Position numbers and translations under genes: made by a program
Shown here: positions 14,342-24,389 of the stretch, in pieces
How positions within the stretch are numbered: the first letter of the stretch is position 1
How the letters are laid out: every line of letters begins with the position of its first letter
Notes under the pieces: model-generated
What the model was told of the DNA's origin: nothing
The model's database searches: none
What the model saw: only the letters and a program-made list of their open reading frames with translations
Assembly (NCBI RefSeq): GCF_900106765.1
Contig: NZ_FNNG01000018.1
Location: 1-39,501, forward strand
Reading direction: 5' to 3'
DNA from: Tepidimicrobium xylanilyticum
GTDB taxonomy: Bacteria > Bacillota > Clostridia > Tissierellales > Tepidimicrobiaceae
DNA: 39,501 nucleotides

Positions 14342-16537
14342 ATGGAATTGATAAATCAACTTAATGATAGACAGAGGGAAGCCGTTCTGCATGGAGAAGG
14401 GCCTTTACTTATTTTAGCTGGAGCAGGTTCAGGCAAGACTAGAGTGTTGACCTATAGGATAGCCTATTTAATAAAGGAAAGGGGAGTTTTTCCAGGAAAT
14501 ATTTTAGCAATAACCTTTACCAATAAGGCTGCCAATGAAATGAAGGAGAGAATAGACCATCTGCTGGATGGCAATATAGAAGATTTATGGATTGGAACCT
14601 TCCATTCAGTATGCGTAAGGATTCTAAGAAAATTCATAGATAAAATTGGCTATAGTAGGAGTTTTTCCATCTACGATAGGGACGACCAAATTACCCTACT
14701 AAAGGAATGTATCAAAGAACTTAATCTGAATAAAGATATGTATAAGGAAAGTGCAATTTTAAGCCTTATAAGTTCCTTAAAGGATAAGCAGATTGACCCA
14801 GATACATATACAAATCAGCATTATAACGAATTCTATAATAGAAATGTAGGGGAGATATACGCCCTCTACGAGAAAAGGCTTAAAGCTAACAATGCACTAG
14901 ATTTTGACGATTTGATAGTAAAGACTGTAAAACTATTTAAATCCGACCCTGAAGTATTAGATTACTACCAAAGGAAGTTTAAATATATATTCGTAGATGA
15001 ATTCCAAGATACCAATAAGATACAATATGAGTTGGTGAAGCTTCTTTCAGATAGGTACAGAAATATATGTGTGGTTGGGGACCCAGACCAAAGCATTTAC
15101 AGGTGGAGAGGGGCTGATATAACTAATATATTGAATTTTGAAAAGGATTTTGAGGATGGTTGTACTATTTTGTTGGAGCAAAACTACCGCTCTACTCAAA
15201 ACATATTGACTGTGGCTAACCATGTGATAAAGAATAATTTAAGTAGAAAAGAGAAAAACTTATGGACTAACAATGAAGAAGGGCAGAGGGTAGCTGTAGA
15301 ATGCCTTTTAGATGAAAGGGAAGAAGCAAACTATGTGGTCAATAAAATAGAAAGGCTATTAGGTAAAGGATATAAGCCCAAAGACTTTGCAATCCTCTAT
15401 AGAACCAATGCCCAATCTAGAACTTTTGAGGAAATACTTGTTAAAAGGAATATTCCCTATAAGATTGTAGGTGGTTTAAGGTTCTACGACAGAAAGGAAA
15501 TCAAGGACATTTTAGCCTATTTAAGATTGATCCAAAATTCTGCTGACGACCTATCCCTTAAGCGTATAGCAAACGTACCCAAAAGAGGTATTGGTAATGC
15601 TACCATAGAAAAAGTTGAAGCTTATGCTGGCCAAGTTGGAGAAAGCATGTATAAAGTCTTGTTGGAGATAGATGAGATTCCCAATCTTTCTACAAGGGCT
15701 AAGAGCAATCTAAGATTCTTTGTGAATATGATAAATCAATTTATGGTTATGAGTAAAGAAATGGGAATTAAGGATTTTATCGAAGAGGTTATAAATGGGG
15801 TAGGATATATAAAGGAATTAGAACAAGACTCTAGTATAGAAGGCCAGACCCGTTTGGACAACATTAGGGAGTTCTTATCGGTGGCAGTAGATTTTGAAGT
15901 AAACAATCCTGATGGGACTTTAGAGGATTTTTTGGCTAATATATCCCTTCTTTCCGATGTGGATAAGACGGAAGATGTGGATAATGCGGTAACCTTATTA
16001 ACGGTTCACTCAGCTAAAGGATTGGAGTTTCCAGTGGTGTTTATGGTAGGCATGGAGGAGGGGTTATTTCCCATATCTAGGGCTTTAGAAGATGAGGAGG
16101 AATTAGAAGAGGAAAGAAGGCTTTGTTATGTAGCAATTACTAGAGCTGAAAGATTACTGTTTATAACCTATGCAAAGCTTAGAACCATCTATGGAAATAT
16201 AAACTATACACTGCCTTCCAGGTTTTTAGATGAAATTCCTAAAGAATATGTAATATCATCGGCAGATGAAGGAAGGAAGCCTAGTTTAAATAAAACACGA
16301 CTGCTACAGGTATTCGATTATACTAAGGAAAAGAAAAGCTCTGTATCTCCTAGGGCTGCTGAGAATAAGGATGTAGCTGTAGGTGATAAGGTAAGCCATG
16401 ACAAATGGGGAATTGGAACCATTGTTCAAGTTAAGGAGAGGGATAAAGATAAGGAATTGGTAATTGCCTTCGATAAGATAGGTCTTAAAAGATTACTTCT
16501 TTCTATTGCTCCCATAAAAGTGTTGAAAGGAGAATAG
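14342..16537 (+). CDS. pcrA: ATP-dependent DNA helicase PcrA (UvrD family)
   Basis: 731-residue superfamily 1A 3'-to-5' helicase for repair and replication-fork maintenance. The N-terminus NDRQREAVLHGEGPLLILAGAGSGKT contains the Q-motif and Walker A (27-34). The order continues with ITFTNKAANEMKERI (Ia), the DEFQDTN Walker B/motif II near residue 220, GDPDQSIYRWRGAD (III), EQNYRSTQNI (IV), VHSAKGLEFPVVF (V) and YVAITRAERLL (VI). The C-terminal Tudor-like tail KVSHDKWGIGTI near residue 680, which contacts RNA polymerase in Bacillus PcrA, is present. Normal length. GGTGA lies four bases before the ATG. Stop is 3 bp before ligA, so pcrA-ligA-gatCAB are read together, a typical clostridial order. 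Confidence 0.97.
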   Translation: MELINQLNDRQREAVLHGEGPLLILAGAGSGKTRVLTYRIAYLIKERGVFPGNILAITFTNKAANEMKERIDHLLDGNIEDLWIGTFHSVCVRILRKFIDKIGYSRSFSIYDRDDQITLLKECIKELNLNKDMYKESAILSLISSLKDKQIDPDTYTNQHYNEFYNRNVGEIYALYEKRLKANNALDFDDLIVKTVKLFKSDPEVLDYYQRKFKYIFVDEFQDTNKIQYELVKLLSDRYRNICVVGDPDQSIYRWRGADITNILNFEKDFEDGCTILLEQNYRSTQNILTVANHVIKNNLSRKEKNLWTNNEEGQRVAVECLLDEREEANYVVNKIERLLGKGYKPKDFAILYRTNAQSRTFEEILVKRNIPYKIVGGLRFYDRKEIKDILAYLRLIQNSADDLSLKRIANVPKRGIGNATIEKVEAYAGQVGESMYKVLLEIDEIPNLSTRAKSNLRFFVNMINQFMVMSKEMGIKDFIEEVINGVGYIKELEQDSSIEGQTRLDNIREFLSVAVDFEVNNPDGTLEDFLANISLLSDVDKTEDVDNAVTLLTVHSAKGLEFPVVFMVGMEEGLFPISRALEDEEELEEERRLCYVAITRAERLLFITYAKLRTIYGNINYTLPSRFLDEIPKEYVISSADEGRKPSLNKTRLLQVFDYTKEKKSSVSPRAAENKDVAVGDKVSHDKWGIGTIVQVKERDKDKELVIAFDKIGLKRLLLSIAPIKVLKGE

Positions 16538-18526
<1,989 letters not shown>

Positions 18527-18547
18527 TTAATATAAGGAGGCGGTAAA

Positions 18548-18832
18548 ATGATATCCAAGGAAGAAATTTTACAAACAGCAGATTTGTGTAAGCTTAAACT
18601 ATCTGATGAGGAAATTGAAATATTTGGAGCTATGTTCTCAAATGTATTGAAACAGATAAAGGAATTAGACAAAGTAGATACAGAGGGAGTGGAGCCATTA
18701 ATCTTTTTAGATTTAGAAGAAAAGACTTTAAAAGAAGATGTACCAGGTGACAATTTTGACAGAAAAGAACTACTCAAAAACGCACCTGAAGAGGAATATG
18801 GATATTTTAAACTGAAGAAAGTAATGGATTAG
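18548..18832 (+). CDS. gatC: Asp-tRNA(Asn)/Glu-tRNA(Gln) amidotransferase subunit C
   Basis: 94 residues, normal length. GatC stabilises the GatA-GatB pair that converts mischarged Glu-tRNA(Gln) to Gln-tRNA(Gln), and in many species Asp-tRNA(Asn) to Asn-tRNA(Asn). The family pattern is visible: EILQTADLCKLKLSDEEIE near the start, then IKELDKVDTEGVEPL (about residues 37-51), then LKEDVPGD before the C-terminal region. TAAGGAGGCGG precedes the ATG. gatA follows 13 bp later. Confidence 0.94.
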   Translation: MISKEEILQTADLCKLKLSDEEIEIFGAMFSNVLKQIKELDKVDTEGVEPLIFLDLEEKTLKEDVPGDNFDRKELLKNAPEEEYGYFKLKKVMD

Positions 18833-18845
18833 AAGAGGTGATGAA

Positions 18846-20303
18846 ATGGATATTACAAAATTAACAGCAATGGAGATTAGAGAAAAGGTAATTAATAAGG
18901 AGTTATCCAGCAAAGAGGTAGTTAAAGCCCATTTAGACAGGATCAAAGAAGTGGAAGAAGATTTAAATGCCTTTATAACTATTACTGAAGAAGAGGCCTT
19001 AAAAGCAGCTAAAAGGTTAGATGAAAAGATAAGCAGGGGAGAAGAACTAGGGATATTGGCAGGTATTCCCATTGGAATTAAGGATAATATAGTTACTAAG
19101 GATATAAGGACTACCTGTGGATCTAAAATGTTGGGAAATTTCATACCTCCCTATGATGCTACGGTAATAGAAAGAATTAAGGCTAATGATGGTATCATAT
19201 TAGGGAAAACTAATTTGGATGAGTTTGCTGGCAGTTACTCCACAGAGAGTTCTTACTTTGGAATTACCAAGAATCCAATTGATAGAGAAAGGGTGCCAGG
19301 TGGTTCCAGCGGAGGCTCTGCTGCAGCAGTAAAGGCTTATGAAGTGGCTCTAGCTTTAGGCTCAGATACAGGAGGCTCAAACCGTCAACCAGCTAGCTAC
19401 TGCAGTATTATAGGAATTAAACCAACTTATGGCCTGGTTTCAAGATATGGACTAGTTCCCTTATCCAATTCATTAGACCAAGTTGGAACCTTCGGCAGAA
19501 ACGTCACCGATGCAACCTTGCTACTACAAGCAATTGCAGGTCATGATGAAAAGGACCCAACCTCCATGGGTATAAAAAAGGTGGACTACTTAAGCAAATT
19601 AAAAGAAGGCATTGAAGGAATGAACATAGCCTTACCTAAAGAATACATGAACATGGATATGGATAATAGGGTAAAGGGTAAGGTAATGGAGGCAGTGAAG
19701 GTATTTGAAAGATTAGGAGGAAATGTAGAAGAGGTATCCTTACCTCACGCTGAATACGCTTGGGCTACCTATTATTTGATTGTAGTTACTGAGATTAGTT
19801 CAAATATGGCTAGATATGATGGTATAAGGTATGGATATAGAACTGAGGATTATGAAACATTGAATGAGCTATATATAAAATCCAGAACTGAAGGCTTTGG
19901 AGAAGAGATAAAGAGAAGTATTTTAGCTGGTACCTATATATTGAGCAGCAAGGAAGGAAGAAAATATCATGAAAAGGCTTTGAGGGTAAGGGCCTTGATT
20001 AAGAAGGATTTCGATAAGGTATTTGAGAAATTCGATGTGATATTAATGCCAACTACACCTAATCTGCCTTTTAAAATTGGAGATAGTGTTAAGAATCCTT
20101 TTGAAATGTATGGCTCAGGTATATTCAACATTCCAGCTAACCTAGCAGGCTTATGTGCCATATCAGTTCCATGTGGCTATGCAGATGGTTTGCCAGTAGG
20201 GCTTCAAATTATGGGAGACAGATTCAAAGAAATCAATATTTTAAAGGCAGCCTACGCCTTTGAAAAAGTACTATCCCTTGGAGGTGAAAATAATGGGTTA
20301 TAA
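18846..20303 (+). CDS. gatA: Asp/Glu-tRNA amidotransferase subunit A (amidase)
   Basis: 485 residues. This is the glutaminase/amidase subunit supplying ammonia. The Ser-cisSer-Lys triad is present: Lys in GIPIGIKDNI (about residue 79), and the serines in PGGSSGGSAAA and SDTGGSNRQPA (about 150-180), where Asn replaces the common Ile after the cis-serine loop. Amidase signature region intact. Normal length. It starts 13 bp after gatC with AGAGGTG upstream, and its last 11 bp overlap gatB, indicating translational coupling. Confidence 0.97.
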   Translation: MDITKLTAMEIREKVINKELSSKEVVKAHLDRIKEVEEDLNAFITITEEEALKAAKRLDEKISRGEELGILAGIPIGIKDNIVTKDIRTTCGSKMLGNFIPPYDATVIERIKANDGIILGKTNLDEFAGSYSTESSYFGITKNPIDRERVPGGSSGGSAAAVKAYEVALALGSDTGGSNRQPASYCSIIGIKPTYGLVSRYGLVPLSNSLDQVGTFGRNVTDATLLLQAIAGHDEKDPTSMGIKKVDYLSKLKEGIEGMNIALPKEYMNMDMDNRVKGKVMEAVKVFERLGGNVEEVSLPHAEYAWATYYLIVVTEISSNMARYDGIRYGYRTEDYETLNELYIKSRTEGFGEEIKRSILAGTYILSSKEGRKYHEKALRVRALIKKDFDKVFEKFDVILMPTTPNLPFKIGDSVKNPFEMYGSGIFNIPANLAGLCAISVPCGYADGLPVGLQIMGDRFKEINILKAAYAFEKVLSLGGENNGL

Positions 20304-21723
20304 AACTATAGTGGGATTAGAAATCCATGTGGAGCTTATGACAAAAACTAAAATATTTTGCGACTGCATCAATGAATTTGGCGGAGATGTTAATACCCAC
20401 TGCTGCCCAGTTTGCTTAGGTATGCCCGGTGCTATTCCTAAACTTAACAAAGGGGCCTTAGAATATGGAATAAAAGCAGGAATAGCCTTTAACTGTCAAA
20501 TAGCAGAATCGGTTAAGATGGATAAAAAGCATTATTTTTACCACGATTTGGTAAAGGGTTATCAATTGAGCCAAGACGATAATCCTCTGTGCAGTAATGG
20601 CTATCTTGTAATAGAAAAGGAAGAAGGACCTAAAAAGGTAGGGATTCAAAGGATTCATATAGAGGAGGATACAGGAAAATCCATTCATACGGAAAGCGGA
20701 GACACCTTAATAGATTATAATAGGTCGGGAGTTCCTCTAATAGAGGTAGTAACTGCTCCAGATATTAATTCAGCAGAGGAAGCTAGAATGTTTTTAGAAA
20801 ACTTAAAAAACACTTTGAAGTATATTGAGGTTTCCGATTGTAAGATGGAGGAAGGTTCCCTAAGGTGTGATGTAAATATTAATGTGGTGGATACTGAAAC
20901 CGGGAAAAAGACCAATATAACGGAGCTAAAGAATCTAAACTCTTTTAAAGCAGTGGCTAATGCAATAGAATACGAAGAAAAAAGGCATATTTCTTTACTG
21001 GAAAAAGGAGAAAATACGGTTAAGGAAACTAGAAGGTGGAATGAAGTAGAAAACATAACTGTAGTGATGAGGGATAAGGGAGGCACTGATAATTACAGAT
21101 ATGCTGTAGAGGTGGATATTCCATTAGTTAATATTTCCAAGGAATGGATTGAGGAAATAAGGAATAGCCTACCAGAACTGCCTCACCATAAAAAGGAAAG
21201 GTTTATTAGGGAATACGGTCTACCTGAATACGATGCTGGAGTTCTAACTCAATCTAAGGAATTGGCTCAATTTTATGAAGAAACTAATAAGTATGCTAAG
21301 GATCCAAAGCAAGTTAGTAATTGGATAATGGGGGATGTATTGAGAAGGTTAAAGGATGAGGAACTGGAAATTGAGGATTTGAAGTTTTTACCAAAGGATT
21401 TTGCAGACCTTCTTGAATTTATTAATTCTGGTAAGATTAGCAATAACATAGGCAAGAAGGTATTAAGGGAGATGTTTGAAAAAGGAGGAAAACCCGAGGA
21501 TATTATAAAGGAACAAGGCCTAATCCAAATAAGCGATGAAGGGGAATTAAGGGAAATAGTAAAAAGAGTATTAGAAGAGAATCAGCAATCTGTAATAGAT
21601 TACAAAAGTGGTAAGGATAAGGCTTTAGGATTTATAATTGGTCAAGTCATGAAGGCTACGAAGGGCAAAGCTAATCCTCAACTGGTAAATAAGTTGGTAA
21701 GGGAAATGATTGAAAAGCAATAG
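20293..21723 (+). CDS. gatB: Asp/Glu-tRNA amidotransferase subunit B
   Basis: 476 residues. GatB phosphorylates the glutamyl (or aspartyl) group and moves it to the amide. The start is ATG 20293 inside the end of gatA (GGAGGTG upstream); the in-frame ATG at 20260 would overlap more and lacks a site. Visible are YKTIVGLEIHVEL, a zinc-binding set FCDCINEFGG...CCPVCLGMPG, the kinase-like motif YHDLVKGYQLSQDDNP, and a YqeY-type C-terminal tRNA-binding tail (about 405-476, ending NPQLVNKLVREMIEKQ). Complete and last in the pcrA-ligA-gatCAB operon; a terminator lies about 70 bp downstream. Confidence 0.97.
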   Translation: MGYKTIVGLEIHVELMTKTKIFCDCINEFGGDVNTHCCPVCLGMPGAIPKLNKGALEYGIKAGIAFNCQIAESVKMDKKHYFYHDLVKGYQLSQDDNPLCSNGYLVIEKEEGPKKVGIQRIHIEEDTGKSIHTESGDTLIDYNRSGVPLIEVVTAPDINSAEEARMFLENLKNTLKYIEVSDCKMEEGSLRCDVNINVVDTETGKKTNITELKNLNSFKAVANAIEYEEKRHISLLEKGENTVKETRRWNEVENITVVMRDKGGTDNYRYAVEVDIPLVNISKEWIEEIRNSLPELPHHKKERFIREYGLPEYDAGVLTQSKELAQFYEETNKYAKDPKQVSNWIMGDVLRRLKDEELEIEDLKFLPKDFADLLEFINSGKISNNIGKKVLREMFEKGGKPEDIIKEQGLIQISDEGELREIVKRVLEENQQSVIDYKSGKDKALGFIIGQVMKATKGKANPQLVNKLVREMIEKQ

Positions 21724-21769
21724 ATAGAATTTTTCAATTTTTCGACTCTAATTGTCAGAAAATTAACTC

Positions 21770-21798
21770 TTGATTAGATTAACTGGTCAATATATAAT
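21770..21798 (+). promoter_or_regulatory. SigmaA-type promoter of the symporter gene
   Basis: TTGATT (21770-21775), a 17-base spacer and TATAAT (21793-21798). The start point would fall near 21805, inside the left arm of the terminator hairpin that ends the upstream operon. Confidence 0.65.
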
Positions 21799-21833
21799 AA
21801 TCATAACTATTTTTATAGTTATGATTATTTTTT
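21796..21833 (+). terminator. Rho-independent terminator after gatB
   Basis: Fourteen-base arms (21796-21809 and 21816-21829) pair exactly around a 6-base loop and run into a T-tract to 21833. The left arm overlaps the -10 box of the following promoter. Confidence 0.8.
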
Positions 21834-21849
21834 GGAATGGGGGGAGTTA

Positions 21850-23124
21850 ATGAGCAAAAAACGAATAGGAATTACTACTAAAATTTTCATAGGATTATTA
21901 ATAGGTCTAGTGGTTGGCATATTAGTTCATAGTTTACCAGGTGGGACCTTTCGAGATGATATTTTAATTGATGGAATCTTTCAATTATTAGGTCAGATAT
22001 TTTTAAGAGGTATTATGATGATGGTAGTTCCTCTGGTATTCATTTCACTAGTGAATGGAACAGCAAGTATGGGGGATGTGAAAAAACTTGGTAGAGTCGG
22101 AGCCAGAACCATGGCTTTTTATCTGACAACTACTGCTTTTGCTATTTCTTTAGCTTTAGTATTAGGCTATTTATTTAAGCCTGGCATAGGGTTGGATTTG
22201 GGATCAATTGAACAAATAGAAACGACGGTTAAAGAAAAGACCCCATTGGCACAAATATTATACGAAATGGTACCCAGGAACCCAATATCAGCTATGGCTG
22301 AAGGGAATATGCTCCAAATTATAGTTTTTGCAATAATTACAGGGGTAGGTTTATCTGCTTTAGGGGATAAAGTTAAAACCATAGTACAAATATTTGAACA
22401 ACTAAATGAATTAGTTATGAAAATGGTAGAATTTGTTATGTTATTTGCTCCTTTAGGAGTATTTGGTTTAATTGCTAGAACCTTTGCTACCGTTGGATAT
22501 GCAGCCTTGGTTCCATTATTAAAATACATTATAACGGTATATATTGGATTGATACTTCATTCTAGTTTGGTATATTCTGGAATATTAAAGGGATTTACAG
22601 GATTGAGCCCAATAAAGTTTTATAAGAAGTTTTTCCCTGCTATGTCTGTGGCCTTTTCTACTGCTAGTAGTAATGCAACAGTTCCTATCAGTTTAGAGAT
22701 AAATGAGAAGCAGTTAGGGGTACCTAGAAGTATAGCCGCTTTTACAATCCCCCTTGGAGCGACTGTCAATATGGATGGAACTGCAATTATGCAGGGAGTG
22801 GCAACCTTTTTCATTGCCCAGGTATATAATATTCCACTAGATATTGGTGCTATGTTAACGGTAGTTTTAACTGCCACATTGGCCTCAATTGGAACTGCTG
22901 GAGTGCCTGGAGCAGGCACTATCATGCTTTCAATGGTATTACAATCTATAGGATTACCGGTGGAGGGAATTGGATTGATAATGGGCATAGATAGGTTGGT
23001 GGACATGGGAAGAACTACTATAAATATTACTGGTGACGCAGTGTGTACTGTAATAATAGCAAAAAAAGAAGGAGAATTAGATGAGGAGATATTTAATTCC
23101 GATTCTAAAGCCTTGTCGAAATAG
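21850..23124 (+). CDS. Dicarboxylate/amino acid:cation symporter (DAACS, GltP-like)
   Basis: 424-residue inner-membrane transporter of the glutamate/aspartate/C4-dicarboxylate symporter family. The ATG at 21850 is chosen (GGGGGGAG upstream), not the in-frame ATG at 21832. The hallmark elements are in place: hairpin 1 with serine-rich STASSNATVPIS (a variant of SSSAATLP), the NMDGTA motif for cation binding in TM7, hairpin 2 GTAGVPGAGTIML, and TM8 IDRLVDMGRTTINITGDA, which has the Asp and Asn that contact the substrate. A Na+- or H+-coupled acidic amino acid/dicarboxylate substrate is likely. Transcribed alone between its own promoter and the terminator at 23123. Confidence 0.92.
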   Translation: MSKKRIGITTKIFIGLLIGLVVGILVHSLPGGTFRDDILIDGIFQLLGQIFLRGIMMMVVPLVFISLVNGTASMGDVKKLGRVGARTMAFYLTTTAFAISLALVLGYLFKPGIGLDLGSIEQIETTVKEKTPLAQILYEMVPRNPISAMAEGNMLQIIVFAIITGVGLSALGDKVKTIVQIFEQLNELVMKMVEFVMLFAPLGVFGLIARTFATVGYAALVPLLKYIITVYIGLILHSSLVYSGILKGFTGLSPIKFYKKFFPAMSVAFSTASSNATVPISLEINEKQLGVPRSIAAFTIPLGATVNMDGTAIMQGVATFFIAQVYNIPLDIGAMLTVVLTATLASIGTAGVPGAGTIMLSMVLQSIGLPVEGIGLIMGIDRLVDMGRTTINITGDAVCTVIIAKKEGELDEEIFNSDSKALSK

Positions 23125-23152
23125 AAGGGACTTTCAAGTCCTTTCTTTTTTT
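23123..23152 (+). terminator. Rho-independent terminator after symporter gene
   Basis: AGAAGGGAC pairs with GTCCTTTCT (one G-T pair) around a six-base loop, followed by a run of seven or more T residues. The stem begins in the stop codon. Confidence 0.88.
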
Positions 23153-23282
23153 ATTCTAATTATACAGAAAATATTACAAATGAAATAAAAGTGTAATTAA
23201 GGTGTACCAAAAGTGTATATATTTTGATACAATATATTATACAAGTGTATTGGATAAAATAGGATTAGCAGGAGGTTTAGTA

Positions 23283-24278
23283 ATGGAAATAGGAAAACTA
23301 CCCAATCAAGCTCTAAAGGAAATTGTATTTAGCAATATCAGATATAAAAGGAATGAAATAATACAAGGTGCGGCTATAGGAAAAGACAATGCCATTATAG
23401 ATTTTGGAGATGAAATCTGCGTAATTTCAACAGATCCCATAACTGGGGCAACTAAAGATATTGGGAGGCTTGCAATTCATATATCCTGTAATGATGTGGC
23501 CAGCAGCGGTGCAGAACCAATAGGCGCTTTATTAACCATTTTAGCACCACCTTCTACCACAGAAGAAGATTTGGATTTGATAATGAAAGAAGCGGGAGAA
23601 GCAGCAGAGGAGCTGAAGATTGAGATTATGGGAGGTCATACTGAAGTTACCGATGCTGTTAATAGGATTGTAATATCTACCGCTGTTTTGGGAAAACAAA
23701 ATAGGATTAAAATGATGAATCCAAGGAAGGTTAAAGTTGGAGATAAGGTGCTTATGACTAAATATGCTGGTGTTGAAGGCACATCCATATTGGCTAAGGA
23801 ATTGGAAGAATATTTAATGGGTAAAATGGATAGGGAAAAAATATTAGAGGCCCAAAATATGGGGAACATGATATCTGTTGTAAGAGAAGGGGTAATCTGT
23901 GGTGAAATTGGAACACATTATATGCACGATATAACAGAAGGTGGGGTGTTAGGAGCAGTATGGGAAGGTGCAGTGGCTGTTAATAAAGGAATAAAAATAT
24001 ACGGGAATTTAATACCTATTAAGGAAGTCACTAGGGAAATTGCTTCCATCTTAAAAATAGATCCCTATAGATTGATTTCAAGCGGAAGTATGCTGATAAT
24101 AGCAGGAGAAGAAAAGTCAGATATTATACAAAAAAAGCTTAAGGAAGAAGGAATAGAGGTTACTTTAATTGGTGAAATAATTGAAGAAGGCATAGTGATA
24201 GAAAGAGAAGGGAGAATTGAGAGTATTGAGCCCCCAGCTAGCGATGAGTTATATAAAGCCCTTTCCATTTTAGGGTAA
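23283..24278 (+). CDS. AIR synthase (PurM/HypE-fold) family protein
   Basis: 331 residues with the PurM-like ATP-grasp-independent fold shared by PurM, ThiL, SelD and HypE. ATG 23283 follows CAGGAGG at a good spacing; the open frame extending upstream lacks a site. Visible are NAIIDFGDEICVISTDPITGA (near residue 40), the conserved ISCNDVASSGAEPIGALLTIL, MGGHTEVTD, MHDITEGGVLGAVWEG and the C-terminal SSGSMLIIA. It ends without the PRIC-type cysteine tail of HypE, and no hyp genes lie nearby, so it is unlikely to be a hydrogenase maturation factor. Stand-alone members of this group are common in Clostridia and lack a tested function. Confidence 0.85.
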   Translation: MEIGKLPNQALKEIVFSNIRYKRNEIIQGAAIGKDNAIIDFGDEICVISTDPITGATKDIGRLAIHISCNDVASSGAEPIGALLTILAPPSTTEEDLDLIMKEAGEAAEELKIEIMGGHTEVTDAVNRIVISTAVLGKQNRIKMMNPRKVKVGDKVLMTKYAGVEGTSILAKELEEYLMGKMDREKILEAQNMGNMISVVREGVICGEIGTHYMHDITEGGVLGAVWEGAVAVNKGIKIYGNLIPIKEVTREIASILKIDPYRLISSGSMLIIAGEEKSDIIQKKLKEEGIEVTLIGEIIEEGIVIEREGRIESIEPPASDELYKALSILG

Positions 24279-24310
24279 TATTACATTATGGTTACAAAAT
24301 GCCCATTTCG

Positions 24311-24340
24311 TTGACATAATAACCTATGGAATGATATAAA
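24311..24340 (+). promoter_or_regulatory. SigmaA-type promoter of the amidase gene
   Basis: TTGACA (24311-24316), an 18-base spacer and TATAAA (24335-24340), 50 bp upstream of the amidase start codon. Confidence 0.7.
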
Positions 24341-24389
24341 TAACTTAAGCCATCTATAACGGCAGAGTGCGTGGAAAGGGGCAATCGAC

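Noticed and set aside
23283..24278. HypE hydrogenase maturation factor
   Set aside because: The fold fits, but the C-terminal PRIC-type cysteine motif is missing and no other hyp gene is near.
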